From JBBITW01 sp037440525 (GTDB lineage Bacteria; Desulfobacterota; BSN033; UBA1163), in assembly GCA_037440525.1 (NCBI GenBank), contig JBBITW010000117.1, positions 1 to 11,439 of the forward strand: a stretch of DNA of 11,439 nucleotides. The letters are read 5' to 3'. A program made the position numbers and the translations under genes. Below the pieces are notes generated by a model. That model saw only the letters and a list, made by a program, of their open reading frames with translations, had not been told where the DNA came from and did not search any database. This document shows, in pieces, positions 5,388 to 11,439 of the stretch (its first letter is position 1; each line of letters opens with the position of its first letter).

Positions 5388-6965
5388 ATGTCAAAACAAG
5401 AATGGACCTTTCAAAGAGAAGACTTAATTTATATGAAATCTATTGGGATATCAGAGGAAGAGGTTAGGCATCAGATAGATATCCTTAAAGGTCCCCCACA
5501 ATATATAAAGATTTTGAGGCCATGCACCTTAGGTGATGGCATAATTAAGATAAAAGAAGATGAATTTTCACTCTATCTCAAATATCAGGAAGAAGCATCC
5601 AGGGAGGGTAGATTTATAAAATTTGTTCCTGCTTCTGGCGCTTCGAGCAGGATGTTTGATTTTTTATATAGAATCTACAAGCAAGGCTCAGTCCCATCGA
5701 AAGAAGAGATCAGAAGAAGGGCTCTTCAAGGAGACAAAGAGGCGAGTGCTTTTCTTACCTTTCAAGAAGGGATAAGAAGATTTGCCTTCTACGAAGATTT
5801 AAAGAATCACCTCTCAGTTAAAGGATTTCAACTTGAGAAACTTATTGAGGAGAATCAGTGGGATAAGATCTTAAATTATCTCCTCATGGATTGTGGATTG
5901 AATTATGGAAATCTTCCAAAGGGATTACTGAAGTTTCATCGCTACCCTTCTGGAGAAAGAACAGCCTTTGAAGAACATCTCGTTGAAGCGGTTCACACAA
6001 TTTGTGATCAGAGAGGGATATGTCGTCTCCACTTTACTCTCCCCTTGGAGTATGAAAAGAGTTTTTATAAATTCTGGGAAATGAAAAGACCAGAATACGA
6101 AAAGGAATTTCAAGTTCATTTTGAAGTTACCTTCTCTTTTCAAGAAAGCTCTACCCATACAATTGCTGTGGATGAGGAAAACAGGCCTGTAAGAGACAGG
6201 GATGGAAAACTAATTTTTAGACCCGGAGGTCATGGGGCACTTCTTAAGAATCTCGAGCAACTCAATGGAGATCTCGTTTATATTAAAAATATAGATAATG
6301 TTTTACCCGATCGTCTTAAAGAATATACAATCTTCTGGGAAAAGGTTTTGGGTGGATTCCTTATAAATGCACAAAAAACCATAAACCAGTATTTAAAAAA
6401 ACTGACCCATGAAACAGAGTATCGAGAGATTCTTGAAGAAATTTCAATCTTTATTAAAGATAAACTCTGTTTTTCTCTTCCTCAGACCTTCTCACAATGG
6501 AGATTAAAGAAGAGGAAAGATTTTCTATTCAATCTTTTAAACAGGCCTATAAGGGTCTGTGGTATGGTTAAGAATGAGGGTGAACCTGGAGGGGGACCAT
6601 TCTGGGTTCAGGAAAGAGATGGGAGTCTGTCCCTTCAGATTGTTGAAGGGGCTCAGGTAGATACGCAATCTCCCGAACAAAAGGCAATATGGGCTTCATC
6701 TTCCCATTTTAATCCAGTGGACATAATCTGTTCTGTTAGGGATTTTGAGGGCAACCCTTTTTGCCTTAAAGAGTTTGCCAATCGTGATGCCATGATCATT
6801 TCGAAAAAGTCCATCAATGGGCAGGATGTTAAATCCCTTGAGCATCCTGGATTATGGAATGGAGGAATGGCAAGATGGATCACCTTCTTTATAGAAGTTC
6901 CCAATATAACCTTTAATCCTGTGAAGACAATAAATGATCTTCTCAGAGCCGAACACCAGACATAG
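5388..6965 (+). CDS. DUF4301 family protein, nucleotidyltransferase-like
   Basis: The 525-residue length is normal for DUF4301. Characteristic blocks are VPASGASSRMF (80-90), which resembles the glycine-rich nucleotide-binding loop of sugar nucleotidyltransferases; FRPGGHGALLKNL (277-289); IKNIDNVLPD (299-308), similar in position to the acidic/metal region of UDP-sugar pyrophosphorylases; MVKNEGEPGGGPFWV (393-407); and LWNGGMARWITFFIEVP (489-505). The protein lacks a signal peptide or membrane spans, so it is cytoplasmic. Its substrate is unknown; a sugar-1-phosphate or phosphonate-like nucleotidyl transfer is a reasonable guess from the fold. The start is secure: GGGAGG lies eight bases before the ATG. 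The lipoprotein gene follows after 27 bases on the same strand, likely co-transcribed. Confidence 0.85.
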   Translation: MSKQEWTFQREDLIYMKSIGISEEEVRHQIDILKGPPQYIKILRPCTLGDGIIKIKEDEFSLYLKYQEEASREGRFIKFVPASGASSRMFDFLYRIYKQGSVPSKEEIRRRALQGDKEASAFLTFQEGIRRFAFYEDLKNHLSVKGFQLEKLIEENQWDKILNYLLMDCGLNYGNLPKGLLKFHRYPSGERTAFEEHLVEAVHTICDQRGICRLHFTLPLEYEKSFYKFWEMKRPEYEKEFQVHFEVTFSFQESSTHTIAVDEENRPVRDRDGKLIFRPGGHGALLKNLEQLNGDLVYIKNIDNVLPDRLKEYTIFWEKVLGGFLINAQKTINQYLKKLTHETEYREILEEISIFIKDKLCFSLPQTFSQWRLKKRKDFLFNLLNRPIRVCGMVKNEGEPGGGPFWVQERDGSLSLQIVEGAQVDTQSPEQKAIWASSSHFNPVDIICSVRDFEGNPFCLKEFANRDAMIISKKSINGQDVKSLEHPGLWNGGMARWITFFIEVPNITFNPVKTINDLLRAEHQT

Positions 6966-6992
6966 ATTGTCTCTTTATTAAAGGAGTGAAAG

Positions 6993-7634
6993 ATTAAAAG
7001 ACATTTAGTTCTTTGTTTTTTCTTATTAATACTAATTTGTGGACTTTCGTCAGGCTGTGGAAGACCGACCCCTACAGGAGCCGAATTTGATCCCATCGAT
7101 ACCTCTCAGGATCCTGTCCAGAAATCTATCTCCTCTAATGAATCTATTATTATTGAAATAAAAAATTCTCATTTTACACTTAAACCCTTGGCAGAATATA
7201 AAATATCAGGGATGGTGGTGAGCAGAAAGACATATTCATTTGGCTGGGATGGAGAGATTTCACCCTTAGATTTGGCCGTTGTCTGGGGGAAATTGGCAGA
7301 ACCAGAATATCATAGATTTATGAGCTATCGTCAAAGTGGACGCTGGTATTTTTATAAATATAAATCAGGATTTCCTCTTGACGATCATTATATTATCTCC
7401 CACTCTTCAAATAACCATATCATCCCAGCAAATAAAAATGTGAAAAGAGCAGTAATGACTATTGGGGAGGGAGATAAGGTGGTTTTAGAGGGGTTTTTGG
7501 TAAACCTAAAAGGGGATTATAAAGGTAGAGCTGTTACTTGGAATAGTAGCACAACACGGGTGGATACGGGGAATGGATCGTGTGAAGTTTTTTATGTCTA
7601 TAAGGTGAGGATAAAGGATATGGTTTATGAGTAG
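6993..7634 (+). CDS. Small lipoprotein of unknown function, apparently starting at ATT
   Basis: The frame has no ATG, GTG or TTG between the TGA at 6987 and a TTG at 7188. The ATT at 6993 sits six bases after AGGAG (6982-6986). From there the frame reads as a lipoprotein signal peptide: MKR, a hydrophobic core LVLCFFLLILICGL, and a lipobox SSGC with Cys22. Gly23 rather than Asp follows, which favours outer-membrane sorting. The mature part (213 residues in all) has a low-complexity linker, then an uncharacterised domain with GEISPLDLAVVWGKLAEPEY, SHSSNNHIIPANKNV, VALEG-like VVLEGFLVNLKGDYKG and DTGNGSCEVFYV. I recall similar conserved hypothetical proteins in Geobacter-like bacteria but know no function. 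It follows the DUF4301 gene and converges on the HD gene with a 4-base gap. A TTG 7188 start would delete the signal peptide. Confidence 0.75.
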   Translation: MKRHLVLCFFLLILICGLSSGCGRPTPTGAEFDPIDTSQDPVQKSISSNESIIIEIKNSHFTLKPLAEYKISGMVVSRKTYSFGWDGEISPLDLAVVWGKLAEPEYHRFMSYRQSGRWYFYKYKSGFPLDDHYIISHSSNNHIIPANKNVKRAVMTIGEGDKVVLEGFLVNLKGDYKGRAVTWNSSTTRVDTGNGSCEVFYVYKVRIKDMVYE

Positions 7635-7638
7635 AGAT

Positions 7639-8478
7639 TTAAGGATAGAGAAGTTTTATCCTTCTTATATTTTCTTCAATTGCCTCTAAATAGTGATTTC
7701 TCGAATCGTTAAAATGGTATATAAGATATTTGTACATATCCCCCATCTTTTTGAATCTATCCATTACAATATTGTGATAAAATTCTGGTGTCTTTCGGAT
7801 CAGATCCTCAGCACTCTCGAAAATAGTGGTTCCTTCTCTTTGAAGTTTATCAATCCCTTCGTAGCGATATGCCTCTTCGAATTCATTATATAATATCGAT
7901 AGCTTTTCAGGATAATCGGCTGAAGACATCTGGCCCAATAGGTCAGCGGTCCCGAGGGTATAGCCAACAATCCTTTCTTCTTCTGAGGTGAATCGAATCT
8001 TATTATAATCCACCTTTACTCCAGAGCACATAATGATATTCTGGACACAGAGTATTTTATTTTTTCCAAACCCTATCTCTTGAAGATATATTGAGGCAAA
8101 TTTAGCACTTCTCTGGGGATGAATAAAGGTATATTTAGCTCCTGTCCCTTCTTTGTCATCAGCGGTTTTTATATAACCTGTGTCGTGAAGAAGGACTCCG
8201 ATAATACCCAATTCAAAAAATTCTTGAGAGATCTTAGGAGAATTTTCACTTCTATTCCACCCATCGATAATTCCCGTAAAGGGAGGGATGACCTGTAATG
8301 TATGAGAAAGGTCATGGTATTGGGTATCACATTTTAAAAAACCTTTCCTTCTGCCCGAAAAAAGGTCGATGGTATCCCTTAAGACCAATTCAATTAGGGA
8401 TATATCCTCTTTGTTATAATTTTTTTTATATATTGCTCTAATTCCATCAAGTAAATCTTTGATTCTATTTTCATCCAT
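7639..8478 (-). CDS. HD-domain metal-dependent phosphohydrolase
   Basis: The 279-residue cytoplasmic protein carries the full HD set: His55/His59 in YHDLSH, the His98-Asp99 pair in LLHDTGY, His120 in FIHPQRSA, and Asp179 in TADLLGQM. These coordinate metal in HD phosphohydrolases acting on nucleotides or cyclic dinucleotides. No HD-GYP motif, receiver, GAF or RelA-type synthetase domain is present, so the substrate cannot be named. The C-terminal ~90 residues are helical. The start is supported by GGAA eight bases upstream of the ATG. It converges with the lipoprotein gene and diverges from the Smr gene. Confidence 0.85.
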   Translation of the reverse strand: MDENRIKDLLDGIRAIYKKNYNKEDISLIELVLRDTIDLFSGRRKGFLKCDTQYHDLSHTLQVIPPFTGIIDGWNRSENSPKISQEFFELGIIGVLLHDTGYIKTADDKEGTGAKYTFIHPQRSAKFASIYLQEIGFGKNKILCVQNIIMCSGVKVDYNKIRFTSEEERIVGYTLGTADLLGQMSSADYPEKLSILYNEFEEAYRYEGIDKLQREGTTIFESAEDLIRKTPEFYHNIVMDRFKKMGDMYKYLIYHFNDSRNHYLEAIEENIRRIKLLYP

Positions 8479-8492
8479 AATTTAATTTCCTA

Positions 8493-8565
8493 TCACTTAA
8501 ACGGGGTTAAGTTAAAAGATCTGGCAGACATCCCTGCCAGGTCACTAAATTCCCTGCTTAAGTGA
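8493..8565. repeat. Nested inverted repeats between the HD and Smr genes
   Basis: Outer arms TCACTTAA (8493-8500) and TTAAGTGA (8558-8565) enclose a strong hairpin GATCTGGCAG (8518-8527) / CTGCCAGGTC (8534-8543), with one G-T mismatch and a 6-base loop. The left arm can also pair with TTAAGT at 8507-8512, so two pairings compete. It lies in a divergent promoter region and could be an operator or a degenerate repeat; nothing decides between them. Confidence 0.45.
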
Positions 8566-8580
8566 AGCATTACGATATGA

Positions 8581-8609
8581 TTGATATTTACTTACGTTTT
8601 TTTTAGAAT
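8581..8609 (+). promoter_or_regulatory. Sigma-70 promoter of the Smr-domain gene
   Basis: TTGATA (8581-8586) and TAGAAT (8604-8609), each one base from consensus, are separated by exactly 17 bases. Transcription would begin near 8616, about 30 bases before the GTG start at 8648, leaving room for the Shine-Dalgarno AGG at 8638-8640. Confidence 0.6.
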
Positions 8610-8647
8610 TCTTTGTAAGAATCTCCTAATGCTTAAAAGGTTTTGTT

Positions 8648-9355
8648 GTGAAATCAAAAAGGCCCCCACTTACCATTAAATCTTTTAAAGAGCTAAGGGA
8701 AATTCTTGATAGAGAGCCTCATCTCTTTAGATATAAAAATAAGACTAATATAAAATATCAAAAAGATCAACAAGACCCAAAAGCTGATGAAGAAATCTTT
8801 AGAAAGGCGATGGAGGGGGTAAAACCCATTAACGGTGAGAAACGTATTGAAGGATTTCGGAGGATTACATCTCCTCCGGAATTCAAAGAAAGAGATGAAG
8901 CAGAGGCATTAAAGATGCTCGAAGACCTTGTCAATTATGGAAAAGGTTTTAATGTGGAGGACACTCCAGAATATATTGAAGGCACTGGATATAATGTCCA
9001 CCCTGATATTGCAAAGCGTCTTCACAGAGGAGATTTTTCAATCCAGACATATATAGATCTTCATGGTTTAGATGTTAATGAGGCAAAAGAGGTTTTTGAT
9101 GAGTTTATGAAGTGGGCAGTAAAAAATGGGAAGACAGGTATTCTAATTATTCATGGAAGAGGACTTTCATCACCTTCAGAACCTATTTTAAAAAATAAGG
9201 TCATAGAATGGCTTACACATGCTCAATGGCGGAAATGGGTTATTGCCTATTCGAGTGCAAGACGTTGTGATGGCGGAGCAGGGGCAACTTATGTCTTGCT
9301 CCGAAGGCGTCCTGTCTCGAAAAGGATGAAGATTAGAAAGGGGAAAAATCTTTAA
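8648..9355 (+). CDS. Smr-domain protein (MutS2 C-terminal-like nuclease domain)
   Basis: The 235-residue product has a charged, probably unstructured N-terminal ~125 residues followed by an Smr domain. The domain shows DLHGLDVNEAK (137-147), IHGRGLSSP (168-176) and the closing SARRCDGGAGATYVLLRR (203-220). DLHG and HGRG are the conserved Smr motifs linked to endonuclease activity in MutS2 C-termini and SmrA/SmrB proteins; recent work ties SmrB to cleavage at collided ribosomes. The length and lone domain fit the SmrA/SmrB type rather than MutS2, whose ATPase is absent. The start is GTG with AAAAGG seven bases upstream. The tail is very basic (KRMKIRKGK), consistent with nucleic acid binding. 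Confidence 0.85.
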   Translation: MKSKRPPLTIKSFKELREILDREPHLFRYKNKTNIKYQKDQQDPKADEEIFRKAMEGVKPINGEKRIEGFRRITSPPEFKERDEAEALKMLEDLVNYGKGFNVEDTPEYIEGTGYNVHPDIAKRLHRGDFSIQTYIDLHGLDVNEAKEVFDEFMKWAVKNGKTGILIIHGRGLSSPSEPILKNKVIEWLTHAQWRKWVIAYSSARRCDGGAGATYVLLRRRPVSKRMKIRKGKNL

Positions 9356-9389
9356 ATCCAGAAACCTCTTTAAATTGAGGGAGGAATCT

Positions 9390-10043
9390 TCATTCAATCC
9401 ACTTTAGCATCTTTTCAAGACTATCTCTTTGGGATTTAAAACGATTAATAGGGATATCCCAATCAGGATAACCCAATGCCAATCCTATTGCTAAATTTTT
9501 ATTAGGTGGGATGTTGAGAAGGTCTTTGATCTCATCTTCATATGCATTGACAAGACCAACAGGGCAGGTCCCAAGACCAAATTCATGTGAAATTAGAATT
9601 ATGTAACCGAGCACCACTCCGATATCGATGAGGCGATCCTTTGGGAGGGAGTCATCGATAAATATCAAAATGGCAACAGGAGCACCATAAAAATTACAAC
9701 TTCCCTCATTTATGAACAGATTGGGATTAACTCCCATCTCTTCGAAAAATGGATTCATCAATTCAAGGGTCTTTGCTCCCCTCTTGGATATTGTTTTTGG
9801 AATTGGCTTGATATTGCCAGGGCTGCAGGAAATCTGCCTTTCCTTATATGCCTTTATCAACCTCCGGCTCAGCCTATCTTTTTCTTCTCCCACCACTACA
9901 ATAAATTCCCAGGGTTGAAGATTTATAGCAGAGGGGGCAAGAATTGCTAAGTTCAAGATCTGTTCGATGATCTCCCTTGGCACAGGGTCAGGCTTAAAGG
10001 CCCGGATACTTCTTCTTTCTCTAATAGCATTCAGTATCTCCAT
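9390..10043 (-). CDS. Nitroreductase family FMN-dependent oxidoreductase
   Basis: The 217-residue product matches the nitroreductase fold: RRSIRAF (10-16) binds the FMN phosphate, APSAINLQPWEF (36-47) lines the flavin, GLGTCPVG (156-163) and IGLALGYPD (186-194) are family landmarks, and a helical C-terminus follows. Members reduce nitro compounds, quinones, enones or act in dehalogenation or cofactor metabolism using NAD(P)H as a homodimer. The substrate is not readable. A near-perfect Shine-Dalgarno, AAAGGAGA, precedes the ATG by about five bases. It converges with the Smr gene across 34 bases without a clear terminator. A cytoplasmic enzyme; no ferredoxin domain is fused. Confidence 0.9.
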   Translation of the reverse strand: MEILNAIRERRSIRAFKPDPVPREIIEQILNLAILAPSAINLQPWEFIVVVGEEKDRLSRRLIKAYKERQISCSPGNIKPIPKTISKRGAKTLELMNPFFEEMGVNPNLFINEGSCNFYGAPVAILIFIDDSLPKDRLIDIGVVLGYIILISHEFGLGTCPVGLVNAYEDEIKDLLNIPPNKNLAIGLALGYPDWDIPINRFKSQRDSLEKMLKWIE

Positions 10044-10093
10044 AAAAATCTCCTTTTATGATATAAGACCTCACCTTCCCCTCTACCCAATAC

Positions 10094-10270
10094 GAGACTG
10101 TGTCGTAATGTCATTCTGAGGCTTTAGCCGAAGAATCTATGTTTTATAAGGGTTTGAATTCTATAGATTCCTCGCTTCGCTCGGAATGACAGAGAAAGGA
10201 GACTCGGAATGACAGAGAAAGGAGACTCGGAATGACAAACATGGCATATACCTCATTGCGACACAGCCTC
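10094..10270. repeat. Composite inverted-repeat element, family A, copy 2 (177 bp)
   Basis: The tips GAGACTGTGTCGTAATG (10094-10110) and CATTGCGACACAGCCTC (10254-10270) are inverted repeats matching at 15 of 17 positions. Inside are a degenerate GTCATTCTGAGGCTTTAGCC repeat, the CCTCGCTTCGCTCGGAATGAC repeat and the 23-bp tandem array. The 77 bases 10168-10244 are identical to 129-205. It occupies most of the 371-base gap between the nitroreductase start and the promoter at 10313. Confidence 0.75.
10183..10236. repeat. 23-bp tandem repeat inside family A copy 2
   Basis: Two full units (10183-10205 and 10206-10228) are followed by an 8-base partial unit (10229-10236), the same units, phase and number as at 144-197. 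Confidence 0.85.
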
Positions 10271-10291
10271 TGCGTGGGGAGATGGGATGGC

Positions 10292-10341
10292 TGAGACCTC
10301 TGAGATTGATACTTGACATTTAAACGATTCGGTTGTTATTT
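10292..10341 (+). promoter_or_regulatory. Probable promoter with upstream TGAGACCTCTGA motif
   Basis: TTGACA (10313-10318) and TTATTT (10336-10341) are 17 bases apart; the -10 is weak. Nine bases upstream of the -35 is TGAGACCTCTGA (10292-10303), the exact reverse complement of TCAGAGGTCTCA found at 366-377 and 592-603. CTTGACATT and GTTATTT are shared with the promoter before the DUF4301 gene. Confidence 0.4.
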
Positions 10342-10395
10342 TCAAGTCAGAAATGAGAAAGCCTCTGGGAAATTAGATCGCATTCTGTAACAGGT

Positions 10396-10421
10396 TGTAG
10401 TCGCAGACTACAGCTTGCGAC
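10396..10421 (+). repeat. Leader hairpin with two competing pairings
   Basis: TGTAGTC (10396-10402) and GACTACA (10406-10412) form a perfect 7-bp stem with a GCA loop. The overlapping GTCGCA (10400-10405) can instead pair with TGCGAC (10416-10421). Both cannot form at once. The site lies in the leader of the small unknown gene, about 50 bases before its start. It may be a regulatory leader or just a REP-like repeat. Confidence 0.4.
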
Positions 10422-10465
10422 GAATAAAGAATTTGGCTACAAATAATATATATGGGGAGTTTCAG

Positions 10466-10813
10466 ATGATACGGGCTAAATTATGGTTTAGATGTGCAGC
10501 AATGCATGATCCTGTGACTCCGGTTATTATCCAATCAGCCATCATTGGATGGGAGGCAAAGGAGAGGACGGTTCAACTTCAGATAGAGCGTAGCTTTAAT
10601 GGAGAAGAGCTGGTCAGGAGAATGAAGGGATGGATAACAGTTGATCCAGATAAGGTAATTGATGTAGTGAATAGGTTTGGAAGGTTAAAGGTTCTGGATG
10701 ATAGAGAGCTCGTGGTTGAATTTGAGAAGATGGAAGGACTCGAAAACCTTCAGAAGGCCCTCAAGGAGGTTTTCAGGGGTGAGGTGGATGCTGAATTGAT
10801 TCGCAAGAAATGA
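10466..10813 (+). CDS. Small conserved-looking protein of unknown function
   Basis: The 115-residue product starts MIRAKLWFRCAAMHDPVTPV. I do not recognise the family. It has no signal peptide or membrane span and is predicted cytoplasmic. The order of likely strands and helices (two strands, helix around GEELVRRMKGW, then helix DKVIDVVNRFG, strand LKVLDDRELVVEF, helix ENLQKALKEVF) could form a small alpha/beta fold, perhaps ferredoxin-like. Two cysteine/histidine residues near the N-terminus (Cys10, His14) are isolated. ATG 10466 is chosen because GGGGAG lies six bases upstream; an in-frame TTG at 10415 has no such site and falls inside the leader hairpin. It converges with the MaoC gene with a 10-base gap. 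Confidence 0.7.
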   Translation: MIRAKLWFRCAAMHDPVTPVIIQSAIIGWEAKERTVQLQIERSFNGEELVRRMKGWITVDPDKVIDVVNRFGRLKVLDDRELVVEFEKMEGLENLQKALKEVFRGEVDAELIRKK

Positions 10814-10823
10814 TCTCTCTTCA

Positions 10824-11246
10824 TCACTTCTTTGGAGGCATGCCCCATGCAAAACCATCTACTAATAATTGACGATTTTGATTTGTGCATGTGGTTCTGA
10901 GTTTTATTCTATTCTTTTCCGGAATGATCTCAACTACCTCCACCCTTGCTGTAATAGTATCTCCGATTCTTACAGGGGCAAGAAAATTGATCTCATGTGA
11001 GAGGTAGATAGTTCCATGCCCTGGAAGGATGTTCCCGATCACTGATGATATTAGCCCTATCGAAAGGGCACCGTGGGCAATCCTTCCCTTGAATCGTGTC
11101 TTCTCCGCATAGGCCTGATCAAGATGGATAGGATTAAAATCCCCGATAACTCTTGCAAATTCGTTAACAAGCTCTTCTGTGATGAGCTTTGTGATTTCGG
11201 CCGAATCCCCGATCTTTATTTCCTCAATACTTTTCCCCTGAATCAT
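10824..11246 (-). CDS. MaoC-like (R)-specific enoyl-CoA hydratase
   Basis: The 140-residue single hotdog-fold protein carries the hydratase-2 motif GDFNPIHLDQAYA with catalytic Asp36 and His41 (and Asn38), followed by GRIAHGAL (54-61), LPGHGTIYL (74-82) and FLAPVRIGDTITA (88-100). This layout is that of PhaJ-type (R)-hydratases, which convert trans-2-enoyl-CoA to (R)-3-hydroxyacyl-CoA; with only one domain it would work as a homodimer. No PHA synthase or beta-oxidation gene lies in the window, so the pathway (PHA supply, fatty acid or other acyl-CoA metabolism) is open. AGGA nine bases upstream supports the ATG start at 11246. Confidence 0.88.
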   Translation of the reverse strand: MIQGKSIEEIKIGDSAEITKLITEELVNEFARVIGDFNPIHLDQAYAEKTRFKGRIAHGALSIGLISSVIGNILPGHGTIYLSHEINFLAPVRIGDTITARVEVVEIIPEKNRIKLRTTCTNQNRQLLVDGFAWGMPPKK

Positions 11247-11275
11247 GTTATACTATCCTTGAATAGAAAGTTTTC

Positions 11276-11439
11276 GAGATTTCTGAAAAAGTCCTGAAAT
11301 GACTGGGGAGGTAGGGTTCCAAACCCTTCGAATACGGACATTAAGAAGTTAAATTGTTTACAATCGCTTCAAAGAAAATCAAGTATTTTCAGGGTATTAA
11401 TCAATGGTGCCATATTATTATCGGTATCCGCTCGAAGGC
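11276..11439. repeat. MITE-like element, family B, copy 2 (cut by window edge)
   Basis: It begins GAGATTTCTGAAAAAGTCC, reaches the inner tip ACTGGGGAGG at 11302, and follows copy 1 (408-543) closely to CGCTCGAAGGC at the window end. Shared runs include ATTTTCAGGGTATTAATCA and TTCCAAACCCTTCGAAT. Differences are spread through the middle, while the inverted-repeat arms are best preserved. The right arm lies outside the window. Confidence 0.7.

Noticed and set aside
6653..7096. A minus-strand open frame of 147 codons spanning the DUF4301 end and the lipoprotein start
   Set aside because: It runs antisense across two supported genes and a Shine-Dalgarno, and its composition (Ser/Pro/Lys-rich, no motif) looks like a shadow frame.
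9356..9389. A bidirectional terminator between the Smr and nitroreductase genes
   Set aside because: Only a 4-bp CCTC/GAGG stem is present with no T-run.
10415..10465. A TTG 10415 start for the small unknown gene
   Set aside because: It has no Shine-Dalgarno and overlaps a leader hairpin; ATG 10466 has GGGGAG six bases upstream.
1..11439. A defence island or large novel multi-gene system
   Set aside because: Genes alternate strands, belong mainly to common housekeeping or metabolic families, and only two two-gene operons are visible. No nuclease/sensor/effector cluster, reverse transcriptase or integrase is present.

Overview
The window looks like ordinary chromosome from an AT-rich, Gram-negative (diderm) bacterium, most likely an anaerobe of the Desulfobacterota/Deltaproteobacteria type. 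This placement is inferred from protein styles (DUF4301, a DUF4332-tailed membrane protein, MaoC/PhaJ-like hydratase, outer-membrane-type lipoprotein) and from many short intergenic repeats of the GTCATTCCGAGCGAAGCGAGG type. It is not proven. No rRNA, tRNA, CRISPR array, transposase or prophage gene is visible.

Layout. Bases 1-610 hold no gene and are packed with repeats: a hairpin, a composite inverted-repeat element (family A, 31-231), a second hairpin, and a 221-bp MITE-like element (family B, 382-602). Next is a Phd/YefM-type antitoxin gene (674-976) with a textbook sigma-70 promoter and a perfect palindromic operator over its -10 box, but no toxin beside it. An ABC-2 exporter pair (1040-2759, ATPase overlapping permease) follows. 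On the minus strand come a TIM-barrel sugar-phosphate-isomerase-like enzyme (2792-3586), a nested 178-bp inverted-repeat element (family C, 3620-3797), and a membrane protein ending in a DUF4332 helix-hairpin-helix-like domain (3914-5254). Divergent from that is a plus-strand pair: a DUF4301 nucleotidyltransferase-like protein (5388-6965) and a small lipoprotein (6993-7634). The lipoprotein's only sensible start is a rare ATT codon behind a good Shine-Dalgarno. An HD-domain hydrolase (7639-8478, minus), an Smr-domain protein (8648-9355, plus), a nitroreductase (9390-10043, minus), a second family A element (10094-10270), a small unknown gene (10466-10813, plus), a MaoC-like hydratase (10824-11246, minus) and the start of another family B element complete the window.

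How it works together. Genes alternate strands and form only two clear short operons (the ABC ATPase/permease pair and DUF4301/lipoprotein), so there is no evidence for one large system. The most distinctive features are regulatory and repetitive. Three unrelated genes (antitoxin, DUF4301, small unknown) each carry a TCAGAG-type palindromic motif 8-10 bases upstream of the -35 box, and the same motif forms the tips of the family B element. This suggests either that the element's ends seed regulatory regions or that a shared regulator binds there.
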